A stretch of DNA of 42,066 bases. Source: JBBKXR01 sp037969585. GTDB taxonomy: Bacteria > Verrucomicrobiota > Verrucomicrobiia > Verrucomicrobiales > DEV007. The stretch covers positions 1-42,066 of the forward strand of contig JBBKXR010000042.1 in assembly GCA_037969585.1 (NCBI GenBank). The letters run 5' to 3'. Position 1 is the stretch's first letter; every line of letters starts with the position of its first letter. This document shows positions 1 through 8,276 of the stretch, piece after piece. Below the pieces are notes generated by a model that worked only from the letters and a program-made list of their open reading frames with translations, had not been told where the DNA came from and did not search any database. Both the position numbers and the translations under genes were made by a program.

Positions 1-2
1 CG

Positions 3-419
3 GTTGGCACCGTTGGCAGTCCCGACTGTGGCGACATGGTCCGCCTGTGGCTGAAGTTTCGCGACCAGGACGGCAAAAAGGTTATCGACCGCGCTTCGTT
101 TCAAAGCTTCGGCTGCCAGACCGCCATCGCCGTCGCCAGCGTCGCCACCGAATTGCTCAGCGGCAAAACCATCGAAGAAGCGCAGGCCATGGACGCCACC
201 CAACTCGCCGAACCACTCGGCGCGCTACCACCGATGAAAATTCACTGCGGCCAAATGGTCGAAGGCGCCCTGCGTCAGGCCCTCGAAGCAGACTCCGGAA
301 AAACGCCCAAGCCCGCCAGCACCATTGCCGCACCGCCTTGCTCCCCCACCCTTCACGACGCCCTCGGCAGCGGCACCGCCTCCAAAGGCAAAGTCCGCAT
401 CGTCAAATTGGACTCCTGA
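3..419 (+). CDS. NifU/IscU-like iron-sulfur cluster scaffold protein (5' truncated)
   Basis: The reading frame is open to the left edge, so the true start lies upstream. The visible part begins with a GSPDCGD segment, continues with FGCQTAIA and then KIHCGQM. These are the three cysteine positions of the IscU/NifU N-terminal scaffold domain, on which Fe-S clusters are assembled from a cysteine desulfurase's sulfur before transfer to apoproteins in the cytoplasm. The Asp after the first Cys (CGD), typical of the family, is present. After the domain there is a roughly 40-residue Pro/Ala/Ser-rich tail (PASTIAAPPCSPT) of no known role. The adjacent sufT supports an Fe-S assembly operon whose other genes (desulfurase, SufBCD) would be expected upstream of the window. 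Assignment to NifU/IscU rather than zinc-binding SufU rests on the KIHC spacing and is moderately sure. Confidence 0.88.
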   Translation, partial: VGTVGSPDCGDMVRLWLKFRDQDGKKVIDRASFQSFGCQTAIAVASVATELLSGKTIEEAQAMDATQLAEPLGALPPMKIHCGQMVEGALRQALEADSGKTPKPASTIAAPPCSPTLHDALGSGTASKGKVRIVKLDS

Positions 420-452
420 CTCCTACCTCCCAACTCCTATCTCCTTTCCAAA

Positions 453-1007
453 ATGAAAACTCACCAAGAAATCGAACTCAGCCGCGAAGTAGAAGCGGTC
501 CAGATCCCCAGCGGCGACAACATCACCCTGCCAGCCGGCACCAAAGTGATGATTACTCAAGCGCTCGGTGGCACTTACACGATCGCTACCCAGTCCGGTC
601 TGGCGCGCGTCAACGAGAAATATGCTGATGCGCTCGGCATCAAGCCCGACGAACACGTCGAAGTAAAGGCCACTACCAAACAAGCCGTCGAAGACGGTGA
701 CTTGCAGGCCGCCGTCTGGTCGCAGCTGAAAACCGTTTACGATCCGGAGATCCCCGTCAACATCGTCGACCTCGGCCTCGTCTATGACTGCCAGATTGTC
801 GAAGATGGCGACAAAACCAACGTTGAAATCAAAATGACTCTGACCGCCCCCGGCTGTGGCATGGGCCCGACCATCGCCGCCGATGCGCAAAGCAAAATCC
901 TGACCATCGAACAAATCGATGACGCCAAAGTCGACCTCGTCTGGGACCCGGCGTGGAACCAGGAAATGATCAGCGAAGAAGGCAAGATGAAGCTGGGGAT
1001 GATTTGA
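453..1007 (+). CDS. sufT: Fe-S cluster maturation protein SufT (MIP18/DUF59 family)
   Basis: This 184-residue protein has the SufT layout: an N-terminal extension of about 80 residues (VQIPSGDNITLPAGT region) followed by a MIP18/DUF59 domain from about residue 84. The domain shows YDPEIPVNIVDLGLVYD and the TAPGCGMGP loop with the conserved reactive cysteine at 135. SufT proteins act in the cytoplasm in maturation of Fe-S proteins as accessory carriers. It starts 33 bases after the scaffold gene's stop, in the same direction, which fits a shared suf transcript. The sequence before the ATG (ctcctatctcctttccaaa) has no Shine-Dalgarno motif. Length and motifs match the family well; a plain DUF59 (PaaD-like) protein would lack the N-terminal extension. 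Confidence 0.92.
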   Translation: MKTHQEIELSREVEAVQIPSGDNITLPAGTKVMITQALGGTYTIATQSGLARVNEKYADALGIKPDEHVEVKATTKQAVEDGDLQAAVWSQLKTVYDPEIPVNIVDLGLVYDCQIVEDGDKTNVEIKMTLTAPGCGMGPTIAADAQSKILTIEQIDDAKVDLVWDPAWNQEMISEEGKMKLGMI

Positions 1008-1022
1008 TTTAACTCACCGCCC

Positions 1023-2084
1023 ATGCCCGCTCCCATCTCCGCCGCCGTTATCACTGAAGCCACGGGCGCTCATCTCGGCGCTTACTTTTCGGCTCTCGCC
1101 GATACCGACGAGGTCAGCGGTGTCGCCCTGTGCGATCCGGGTGGAACAAATGTCGAGGCAGCTCGCAAAGCGCTCGGAGAAAAACTCACCGCGGTCTACG
1201 AGGATGTCGACCGTATGCTCATGGCCGCCAAACCGGACCTGGCATTGATCAGTGTCGAAGCCGTCAACGGTCCGCCGCTGATCGACAAGGCGCTCGAAGC
1301 CGGTTGCCACGTCTTTGCCGAGAAACCCGCCTGCCTGAGCGCCGAAGCTTTTGCGCCCTTAGCGGCAAAAGCGGAAGCGAACGACCTGCACCTGATGCTG
1401 GCGCTGGCCAATCGCGTCAACCCTGCGGTGCTGAAGGCTAAGCAACTCATCGCCGACGGTGTGCTCGGCGATTTCTTCGGTGCCGAAATCCATTTAGTCG
1501 CCGACCAGACCCGACTGAAAAGCCAATCGTATCACGACAGTTGGTATGCCGACAAAAAACGCGCAGGCGGCGGACATCTCATCTGGCTCGGGCTGCACTG
1601 GTTGGACTTGGCGATGCACTTGACCGGTCGCGACATCACCGCGGTGACCGGATTTACCGGCAACGTCGGCGGTCAACCGATCACGGTCGAGGACTCGGCT
1701 GCGCTGGCCTTGCAATTCGAAGGAGGTCGCTTCGGCACGATGACTTCGGGCTACTACACCGACAAAGGTTATCACTCACACCTGCGGCTGTGGGGTTCGA
1801 ACGGTTGGATCGAATACAAGGAACATCTCGGCGGTGAGAACAACCCGCCGCTCAGTTGGTATAGCACGAATCCCGCATGCAAGACCGATGGTGTCGCCGA
1901 CTATCAGCGCACCAACGAGCCGAAAGGTTACACCCCGTATGTTCGCGAATGCGCTCGAGCCGCTGCCGGTTTACGACCGGCACCGATCAGCCCGGCCGAT
2001 GGCCTGCGCATTTTGAACACAGTCTTCACCGCCTACCGTGCGGCGGATGATGGCAAGGTCATCGAAGTGAAGACACCCGCGTAA
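1023..2084 (+). CDS. Gfo/Idh/MocA-family NAD(P)-dependent oxidoreductase
   Basis: A 353-residue protein with a Rossmann N-terminal half and the family signature EKPACLS (Glu100-Lys101-Pro102), whose Lys normally helps bind the nicotinamide and substrate. A C-terminal alpha/beta substrate domain carries AGGGHLIWLGLHWLD (about 181-195) with the His/Asp pair typical of the active site. Members oxidise or reduce sugar or inositol hydroxyls or act on related substrates. The usual GxGxxG dinucleotide loop is degenerate here (TEATGAHLG), which is common in environmental paralogs but leaves cofactor binding unproven. It begins 15 bases after sufT and ends 4 bases before the methyltransferase, so it is probably co-transcribed with the Fe-S genes. 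No substrate can be named from sequence. Confidence 0.85.
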   Translation: MPAPISAAVITEATGAHLGAYFSALADTDEVSGVALCDPGGTNVEAARKALGEKLTAVYEDVDRMLMAAKPDLALISVEAVNGPPLIDKALEAGCHVFAEKPACLSAEAFAPLAAKAEANDLHLMLALANRVNPAVLKAKQLIADGVLGDFFGAEIHLVADQTRLKSQSYHDSWYADKKRAGGGHLIWLGLHWLDLAMHLTGRDITAVTGFTGNVGGQPITVEDSAALALQFEGGRFGTMTSGYYTDKGYHSHLRLWGSNGWIEYKEHLGGENNPPLSWYSTNPACKTDGVADYQRTNEPKGYTPYVRECARAAAGLRPAPISPADGLRILNTVFTAYRAADDGKVIEVKTPA

Positions 2085-2088
2085 TCCG

Positions 2089-2745
2089 GTGGAAAACGGC
2101 TACGACTGGCTGGCGCCGATCTACGATCGACTGGCGCAGCTGGTGTTCGGTCAGCGCCTGCAAATTGCGCAAGCCCAGCACCTTCATCATTTATCGCCGG
2201 GCAGCAAAGTCGTCATCGTTGGCGGCGGTTCGGGAAGCATCCTCGACGTGATCGCCAAACTGCCGGTCCCACCAGGAACGATCTACTACATCGATTCATC
2301 GCCGCGAATGATTGCGCTGGCAAAGCAACGCCTGGCCGTCGGAAACGACGCGGCTTCCGCTCAGTCGGTCCACTTCATCGATGCGTCAGCGGACCGTTGG
2401 CAGCCACCCGAACCGGTCGACGCATTGCTGACGCCGTTTTTCCTCGATTGCTTTGACGGCGTGCGATTGGCTCAAATGCTCGACCACCTGCACCAGTGGT
2501 TGCGCCCGGATGGATTGTGGTTGGTGACCGATTTTATCAAATCAGATCGCATCATTCACCGCATAACCATGGCGGCGATGTTCGCCTTTTTCCGGTTCAC
2601 TACCGCCTTGCAATCGAGGCAGCTGGAAAACTACGGTGCTAAAATCACGGCGCTCGGCTTCATCTCTCTCGACCGGCGCTCGCTCAACACAATCGCCGGT
2701 CCGGTCATCAGCGAGGTATTTCAAAAAATGCCCCATCACCAGTAA
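2089..2745 (+). CDS. class I SAM-dependent methyltransferase
   Basis: A 218-residue protein starting at GTG, 4 bases after the preceding stop. Residues 40-51 (KVVIVGGGSGSIL) form motif I, the glycine-rich SAM-binding loop. The IDSSPRMI segment gives the acidic residue after strand 2, and a DALLTPFFLDCF segment matches motif IV. The N-terminus (YDWLAPIYDRLAQLVFG) resembles UbiE/Coq5-like methyltransferases, which often begin with a YD-x-xAxxYD pattern. The substrate is unknown. The C-terminal part has a hydrophobic helix (MAAMFAFFRFTTAL) that may contact a membrane or lipid substrate. It is the last gene of the apparent Fe-S operon, followed by a 285-base gap before the GTPase. Confidence 0.85.
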   Translation: MENGYDWLAPIYDRLAQLVFGQRLQIAQAQHLHHLSPGSKVVIVGGGSGSILDVIAKLPVPPGTIYYIDSSPRMIALAKQRLAVGNDAASAQSVHFIDASADRWQPPEPVDALLTPFFLDCFDGVRLAQMLDHLHQWLRPDGLWLVTDFIKSDRIIHRITMAAMFAFFRFTTALQSRQLENYGAKITALGFISLDRRSLNTIAGPVISEVFQKMPHHQ

Positions 2746-2797
2746 TCGTACTGATCTAAACGGACCGTTCAAAGCCCAAGGTCGGTGGAGAGAAAAT

Positions 2798-2946
2798 GTA
2801 GGATGGCTTTGCAAGCCGTCGCGAACGTGGTGCGCGATTCTCAGCATCACAAGACGATCGGTCTGAGCTTGGTATGGCAGCACGATCCGGATTGTCACCC
2901 TCCTCCATGACCACCGCAACGGGGACCGGATACAATCCCATCCTAC
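2798..2946. repeat. intergenic inverted repeat (GTAGGATGG / CCATCCTAC)
   Basis: The spacer between the methyltransferase and the GTPase holds two exact 9-base arms, GTAGGATGG at 2798-2806 and CCATCCTAC at 2938-2946, about 130 bases apart. Just inside the left arm lies a short hairpin, GGCTTTGCAAGCC (2805-2817). No reading frame of interest is visible. It may be a REP-like dispersed element; a second GGCTTTG-AAGC-type hairpin occurs near 6191-6206 but the rest of the sequence is not shared. Confidence is low because only one copy of the long-range repeat is visible. Confidence 0.3.
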
Positions 2947-3030
2947 TTCCCTGTCCCATCAGTTAGCATTTGGCTAAACACCAGCCGATTGCTGTTGCAC
3001 AATCGCTGGCTAATCCCGAAGCTTAGCCGG

Positions 3031-3543
3031 ATGGAGCCGACGCTGATCAAGAAAAAAATCTGTTTGCTAGGCGCCTTCAGTGTCGGCAAGACCAGCCTGG
3101 TTCGCAAATTCGTTCACTCGATCTTCGATGATGACTATCACTCGACGATCGGAGTGATGATCGACAAAAAGGTGGTCCGCGTCCGGGACCACGATGTGGC
3201 AATGGTGATCTGGGACGTCGCCGGCGAGGAAGAGTTTTTTCAGATTCCCGACAGCTATGTGGACGGTGCCCACGGTTTTATGTTCGTCGCTGACGGAACC
3301 CGACCGAACACTCTCGAAACCTTGAACTCGATTCGTGAACGATTTCAGAGCTCGGCTGGCAACCTGCCGGAAGTGGTGTTGCTGAACAAAAAGGACCTCG
3401 AAGATCAGTGGTCGCTCGACGAGTCCGCCGAGGAAGGTTTTGCCAAAGACGGTGTGCTCTGTCTGCGCACCAGCGCCGCCGATGGCCGCAACGTCGAGAA
3501 GGCGTTTGTATCGTTGGCAGAACAATTGCTCGACGCTGACTGA
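3031..3543 (+). CDS. Ras/Rab-like small GTPase
   Basis: A 170-residue single-domain GTPase with every G motif visible: G1 GAFSVGKTS (14-22), a G2 Thr at 39 in DYHSTIG, G3 WDVAGEE (61-67), G4 NKKD (119-122) and G5 TSA (147-149). The order and the WDxAGxE form place it with bacterial Ras/Rab-like proteins rather than with Era/Obg GTPases. The switch-II glutamine of eukaryotic Rab (AGQE) is Glu here (AGEE), which predicts altered hydrolysis. There is no C-terminal cysteine for prenylation, no COR or LRR domain and no obvious membrane anchor. An in-frame upstream start at 2989 would add 14 residues outside the GTPase fold, so I chose the ATG just before the first strand. The convergent neighbour is an MBL-fold hydrolase. 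Confidence 0.88.
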   Translation: MEPTLIKKKICLLGAFSVGKTSLVRKFVHSIFDDDYHSTIGVMIDKKVVRVRDHDVAMVIWDVAGEEEFFQIPDSYVDGAHGFMFVADGTRPNTLETLNSIRERFQSSAGNLPEVVLLNKKDLEDQWSLDESAEEGFAKDGVLCLRTSAADGRNVEKAFVSLAEQLLDAD

Positions 3544-3624
3544 GTCGAGTCGACGCCCTTGGCGCGCGACCGTCCCCGGTCGCATCGCTACTGCTACTAC
3601 TGCTTGCGTCATCCCGGAAAGCGG

Positions 3625-3651
3625 GCGAGGGCGCTCGCGCTCCGTCTTTTT
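3625..3651 (+). terminator. candidate rho-independent terminator after the GTPase
   Basis: Downstream of the GTPase a GCGAG / CTCGC stem (3625-3629 with 3634-3638, loop GGCG) is followed within 10 bases by TCTTTTT. A second perfect hairpin, GCGACCG-TCCC-CGGTCGC, lies at 3566-3583 closer to the stop codon but lacks a T-run. Either could end the transcript; both sit in the convergent gap before the MBL gene. Confidence 0.4.
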
Positions 3652-3659
3652 GCCACTCT

Positions 3660-4832
3660 CTACAGCTCCACTACCGTCTCGGCTCTCGCCAATTGGATCT
3701 TTCGACCGTGCGCCTCGCCGTTACGCATCAGCGACTCGTTGATCCAGTTCAGTTCTGACCATTCTCGATTCGGATCGTGATGGCCGATGTAGGTCTGTTT
3801 GACGCCGCATTCGGCAGCCATCTCCGAGACGTCTTCGATGCATGAATGCCCCCAGCCGAGGCGCGGTATCGCACCGGAACCGCCGACGCCTTTGTCACCG
3901 TCGTATTCGACCCGCAGAAACTGTCCGTCACGGTAGAGCACATCGATGTCCTGACAGTATCCACGCAGTCGCGATTCGGCATCCATGCTCCGCTTTAGAG
4001 CTTCGGAATCGGTGTCAGTCTCCCCTTCCCGCGGGCGACGCAGTTCATGATCCGTACTGAACACAAAAACCTTACCGTCGGCCTCGACGCGATAGCCTAG
4101 ACAGGGCGCAGGATGGCATAACTCGAACGGGGTGACCCTGACATTGTCACTGATTTCGATCGGTGTCTCGACAGCGTGTGGCGTCGCCCAATTCGCGCCC
4201 TTGTCCAAATCATCGTCGGCACTATGAATGCGCAGCGCATCGAAACTGGCGGGCATTTTGACAAAATAAATCGGTGACTGCACCCCGAGCATCTCCTTAC
4301 GCACCGAGCGGGAAAAGATGCCGAGGTAGTCGTTCAGCGAACACAGAAACTGATTATTACCGACGATGCGAATGCGATTGCGCGGGTCGAAGCACACTGC
4401 AGCCTGGTCGAAACCCTCGGTGTGATCGCGATGCGAGTGACTGCCGAAAAGATAAAGGTCGCGCTCGCCGGTGTCGCCCCACTTATCCTGAAGATCCTTA
4501 GCACAATTGCGAAAACCGCTACCGCAATCGAATACCATGTCGATGCCGTCATTGGTCTCGACATGAACGCAAGTCGTCCAACCTCCGTAAATGGGTTGAG
4601 GCGGCAGCGCGAGTCGATCGCAATAATTCTGAATCCTTTTCCAGTCTAGCGCCCCGCCGACGATGTCCTCGATCGAACAATCCAACTTTCCGTTCTGTCC
4701 GAACCTTTCAGAGATATCCTTGAGAACCGCCTCGATCAACTCGTGATCCGCCACTCGTCGCGTCGCCCTGCGTTCAGCCTTTCGCGGAAATATCGATCCG
4801 CTTCCCTGAATGCCGTAAAATTGTATGCGCAT
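3660..4832 (-). CDS. MBL-fold (metallo-beta-lactamase superfamily) hydrolase
   Basis: A 390-residue protein with a metallo-beta-lactamase fold. It shows FDCGSG (101-106), the metal-binding SHSHRDH motif (His132, His134, Asp136, His137), FELCHPAPCLGYRV, FSTDHE (the later Asp ligand) and a terminal GHHDPNREW histidine. This order matches beta-lactamase-like proteins of the RNase Z/cyclic-nucleotide phosphodiesterase type, which bind two metal ions and hydrolyse phosphodiesters or related bonds. An extra stretch at about 20-75, before the usual GGWTTCVHV strand, is specific to this protein. No signal peptide is visible, so it is presumably cytoplasmic. It converges on the small GTPase gene with a 116-base gap. 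Substrate unknown. Confidence 0.82.
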   Translation of the reverse strand: MRIQFYGIQGSGSIFPRKAERRATRRVADHELIEAVLKDISERFGQNGKLDCSIEDIVGGALDWKRIQNYCDRLALPPQPIYGGWTTCVHVETNDGIDMVFDCGSGFRNCAKDLQDKWGDTGERDLYLFGSHSHRDHTEGFDQAAVCFDPRNRIRIVGNNQFLCSLNDYLGIFSRSVRKEMLGVQSPIYFVKMPASFDALRIHSADDDLDKGANWATPHAVETPIEISDNVRVTPFELCHPAPCLGYRVEADGKVFVFSTDHELRRPREGETDTDSEALKRSMDAESRLRGYCQDIDVLYRDGQFLRVEYDGDKGVGGSGAIPRLGWGHSCIEDVSEMAAECGVKQTYIGHHDPNREWSELNWINESLMRNGEAHGRKIQLARAETVVEL

Positions 4833-5284
4833 GAACCTGCTCGCTGGCTGGCGTTTAATCCCGAAGATTGATGGCTCCGAAATGCAAGCCTAAACAGACG
4901 CGAACGGCCTAGCAAGAACAGATCGGCGTTGGCCTGAACGAAATGGCGTTACCTGTCCCGAATAGCCGTGCCGCAGTCAGCGTGACTGCGCGGTCGGTGG
5001 AGGAACCATCGGATGCGTTTACTTGCTAACTGCGCAAGCGCGTCGGCAAAGTCATTTCGCCAGCGAACCACTGCTTTTCCGTAATGCTTCCGTCAGGGTT
5101 TCGTATCCAAACGCTACCGGAATGAACTTTTGCTTTCCTGCAGCGCCTTTTCAATGCCTCGATCCTCATCGACGAGTTCGCCGCAAGCCGGACGGGTATG
5201 CGAAAGTTGCCGACTGGGAAACACATCCCGGTCAAGGTTGACACTCAAGCTAAGATACGAAACACTGGCTGCTAAACTCTAACG
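4833..5284. other. 452-base divergent intergenic region without a convincing gene
   Basis: This region separates the minus-strand MBL gene from the plus-strand SHD1 gene and should hold both promoters. A perfect hairpin GCAGTCA-GCG-TGACTGC lies at 4973-4989. A TTGACA hexamer at 5238-5243 could be a -35 box for the SHD1 gene, but no good -10 follows at 16-18 bases. A minus-strand frame of 72 codons (5026-5244) contains a protein-like stretch (VWIRNPDGSITEKQWF) but no recognisable domain, and may be a remnant or chance frame. Confidence 0.5.
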
Positions 5285-6121
5285 ATGCGCACTATGCCAT
5301 ACTCTCCAATCTCACGCATCCCGCTGCTTCTTCCAGTCACTCTGGTTGCCTTGCTGGTAGCGGTGCTAGCCGCGTGCCCGACCGGCGTATTCGCCGCCAG
5401 TCCGGAACTGCGCACATGGACATCCAAGGCTGGATCCGAAATCGAAGCGACACTCGTCCACTACGACGACGAGAGCATCACTCTGCGCTTCGCCAAAGGA
5501 GGTGAACAGGCGATCCCTGTAGACCAGTTGAGCGCCGGCGATATTGATTACGCCAAGACTTTTCCGAAGCTGAAGAAAGAATCGCCGCCTTGGTTGATAT
5601 TGAGCGCCAAAACCGGAAGCGCAGCTCGAAGCCGAAGCTTCGGAGTGACCACTCAGCGAAAGGCGCTCGATATCGAAATCGAGAACAAAGCCAAACAGAA
5701 GGCTCCCGTCAGCCTCATCTGGTTCATGCTCGGCGAAGACTTCGAAACCAAAACCGAAGTCGTAGTGGATTTTGGCATTTGGAAAGGAGAACTCGATGCC
5801 GGTGAGGAAAAAGATCTGCGCACGCCGGAAACGACGACCAGCTTTACCGGCGGCGGAAGCTACTACAGTTACTACGGCGGCTACTATTACTACTGCTCGT
5901 ACTACTATCCCAGAGGATCGGAGATTACCTCTTTTGTCGTTCAGGCGCGCTGGAAGGATCGGGTGCTGCAGAGTGCCACCGGCGCGTCATCCACTCGGAT
6001 TAAGACCCTGGCTGAAAGCGAGGACCTGGTGGAAGGGCTAACCGAAGCAGGTTTCGAAGTCGCACCTGAACTTGCAGCCCAAATTCGTAAGGGTCTGAGC
6101 ACAGAGCCAGATACCAAGTAA
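5285..6121 (+). CDS. exported SHD1-domain protein with tyrosine-rich segment
   Basis: A 278-residue protein with an N-terminal hydrophobic export signal (about 12-37). Processing could occur at a lipobox-like VLAAC or at a later signal peptidase I site (GVFAAS). Residues about 41-90 (RTWTSKAGSEIEATL, then PVDQLSAGDIDY) match the SLA1 homology domain 1 (SHD1) found in many secreted Planctomycetes and Verrucomicrobia proteins. The middle carries beta-strand-rich sequence and a low-complexity Tyr/Gly run around residues 190-208 (GGGSYYSYYGGYYYYC). The C-terminus is soluble. SHD1 domains are thought to bind peptides or other proteins; a role at the cell surface or periplasm is inference. No Shine-Dalgarno precedes the ATG. 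A hairpin terminator follows directly. Confidence 0.8.
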   Translation: MRTMPYSPISRIPLLLPVTLVALLVAVLAACPTGVFAASPELRTWTSKAGSEIEATLVHYDDESITLRFAKGGEQAIPVDQLSAGDIDYAKTFPKLKKESPPWLILSAKTGSAARSRSFGVTTQRKALDIEIENKAKQKAPVSLIWFMLGEDFETKTEVVVDFGIWKGELDAGEEKDLRTPETTTSFTGGGSYYSYYGGYYYYCSYYYPRGSEITSFVVQARWKDRVLQSATGASSTRIKTLAESEDLVEGLTEAGFEVAPELAAQIRKGLSTEPDTK

Positions 6122-6126
6122 TACCA

Positions 6127-6147
6127 AACCGGAAAGATTTTCCGGTT
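6127..6147 (+). terminator. hairpin directly after the SHD1 gene
   Basis: A perfect 9-base stem, AACCGGAAA / TTTCCGGTT with loop GAT, begins 5 bases after the stop codon and is followed by AT-rich sequence (aattga). There is no long T-run, but the position and symmetry fit a transcription terminator or mRNA 3' stabiliser for the SHD1 gene, which converges on the beta-helix gene. Confidence 0.5.
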
Positions 6148-6302
6148 AATTGAGTGGCCCGCGACAGGGCAAATTTGGCGCTTGTCGCGCTGGCTTTGTA
6201 AGCTGGCCGCGCTGCCGATTGCCAGGCGGATTTAGCTGCTTCGCTAGAGTTCGACGAACCATAGTCACCGGCTGTTTCGCCATCTATTGATTGCCAGTGT
6301 GC

Positions 6303-8003
6303 CTATTTCTTTCGGGCCACCTCGGTCGTGCCTGGCGGAATGAATCGAGCCTTAACGCCGAACTGCATTTTTTCCGTTTCAGACTCGTGAGCGCCGAGGT
6401 CCGGTCGCTTGCCATTGAATACGTCGCAAAAATTCGGGATCACTATTCCGGCATCAAACCCAGTGCTCCCTGGCAACAACTGAAACCTGCCGGTTCGGGT
6501 TTCGGAATCAAACCCTGCCCCTGGGACATACTTCGGCGATCCGCTCAATCCATGCTCTTCGTGGTCGTCGGGGAAGCCCGCTGAGGTGAGATCATAATCA
6601 AAATCATTATCAGCATGGCGGCCGCTAACGGCGATACTTTGACGGTCTCCCTCGCGAACGTGCAGAATATTGTTGCGGGTGGTGCAGTGCTTGATGATCC
6701 TGCTGCCACCGCCCAGCCCGTCTGCGCCACGGTTGCCTTCCTGGAAGATGGTGTTGTTAAAGATATAGCTGTGGCCTCTCATTCGGGTCTCGTCGCTCGC
6801 ATGGCCCATCTTCATGAACGGCCCGTGAGTGAAGTTCGACCTGTCGCCTGCCGGGCTGTCCGAGCGTCCCGAGACGTTCCGCCAGATGTAGAGAGGCCCA
6901 ATGGTAACTGCAGCGTTTGCGATCGGGATGAGAACATCCTCGACGTAGTTGTTCCACACCCGAACGTTCTGATCGCCGCCCTCGGCCTCGATGCCATCGT
7001 CCCAGCAGTTGGCGATGTAGTTGCAGTAAATATCGCTGTCGGCTCCGGGAAAACCCCGATCGCCACTATTGGACCCGGCACCGATCCCATCATTAAAGTA
7101 ATGATTCTCGTCCGACCAGCACTCGTTGTAGCGGATGACGTGATTGCCTGCTGAATCCCTGAACACGATCGTTTGCGGCCCCTTGGGGTGGGTAGAATGC
7201 CCGTGCAGCTCCGCCCAACTGTTGGAATCCCACGAAGGGTGGTGAATCCGGCAGCGCTGAATGACGACGGCGCGGAGATCCTTTTCTTTACTGTAGATGC
7301 CGCCCTGGTAGTTCATCCCCCAGCCCTTCTCGCTCTCGCTGCCCCATTGGCTGATATCGCAATCTTCGATGACGATGTGATGTCCGCCGAAGATCCTGAT
7401 CCCATACTCTTTGACATGTTTTATGGAAAAGCCGCGAAGGATGACGTAGCTGGCGTTCACTGCGATACCGACGCCCTCGTTGTTGCCGGTATCGATCGTG
7501 CAGCCGGTGCCATCGTAGAGCACATATCCGTCCGGCGTCCCCGACCTGTCTACCGTGAGGGTGGTATCGCGATCGGAAACTGGCACCACGGTCTCAACCG
7601 GAAACTCTTCGCTCCAGGTTGTTCCCTGGCAGACGGTTTTCTGTCCGGTTCCCTCGAGACTCAATTCGATCTCGTAGGATGTTCCCGGCAACAGGTTCAC
7701 GAGACTGCCGCGGTAATCGCCCTTACACTCAGAAGTGTCAACGGGGTTGAAGCGAAGGGGAAGGCCAGGACGCCATTTTTGTTGACCACTTTGGCGGAAC
7801 CTGACCAGCACTTTTGCCTCCGCACTCCCCCCCGTCGGCGACCAGTAGAGGCTCATGCAGTGAAACGTCGGGACCAGAGACGCCGTGTCCGCTACCCGGA
7901 CGGACTGATCTTTGGCAGGCGCGGGAAGGGCAGACGCTGTAACGACGAGGAGAATCGCCATGTATATCACGCTTGTTCGCATCGTGTTTTTCTTGAATGG
8001 CAT
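6303..8003 (-). CDS. secreted right-handed parallel beta-helix repeat protein
   Basis: A 566-residue protein with an N-terminal signal peptide (MRTSVIYMAILLVVTASALP core); Met8 (ATG at 7982) is an alternative start that removes a charged leader. Residues about 38-140 look like a fibronectin type III-type beta-sandwich (LLPGTSYEIELS is the usual FnIII turn). From about residue 170 to 500 there are successive short strands with patterns such as YVILRGFSIKHV, HHIVIEDCDIS, VVIQRCRIHH and SDIYCNYIANCWDDGIEAEGG, the rung pattern of pectate-lyase-like right-handed beta-helices. The DDGIEAEGG rung carries acidic residues that could bind calcium or act on a polysaccharide. Such proteins are often polysaccharide lyases, hydrolases or surface adhesins; no substrate can be assigned. 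Confidence 0.82.
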   Translation of the reverse strand: MPFKKNTMRTSVIYMAILLVVTASALPAPAKDQSVRVADTASLVPTFHCMSLYWSPTGGSAEAKVLVRFRQSGQQKWRPGLPLRFNPVDTSECKGDYRGSLVNLLPGTSYEIELSLEGTGQKTVCQGTTWSEEFPVETVVPVSDRDTTLTVDRSGTPDGYVLYDGTGCTIDTGNNEGVGIAVNASYVILRGFSIKHVKEYGIRIFGGHHIVIEDCDISQWGSESEKGWGMNYQGGIYSKEKDLRAVVIQRCRIHHPSWDSNSWAELHGHSTHPKGPQTIVFRDSAGNHVIRYNECWSDENHYFNDGIGAGSNSGDRGFPGADSDIYCNYIANCWDDGIEAEGGDQNVRVWNNYVEDVLIPIANAAVTIGPLYIWRNVSGRSDSPAGDRSNFTHGPFMKMGHASDETRMRGHSYIFNNTIFQEGNRGADGLGGGSRIIKHCTTRNNILHVREGDRQSIAVSGRHADNDFDYDLTSAGFPDDHEEHGLSGSPKYVPGAGFDSETRTGRFQLLPGSTGFDAGIVIPNFCDVFNGKRPDLGAHESETEKMQFGVKARFIPPGTTEVARKK

Positions 8004-8276
8004 CTTTCAGATCGGGTTCTTTCTACTAAATACGTAAGCTCCACTGACTGAGCTGTTCCTGCCGATACTCAACGCTTTCACAAGCCTTTCGGATCATGCG
8101 GTGCAGTGATACTATTCGACGTTGAGCCGACGATCTAGATTCCGATGTTTCGGTAATTGCGCAACCCGTCATAGCTCCAGTCGCCACTTCGTCCTCCCTC
8201 GGGAAAGCACGCCGAGAACGGGGCCCCAGCCCCGACAACTATCACTGCAACTTCCCCCTTTCGTGATTGAGCCATC

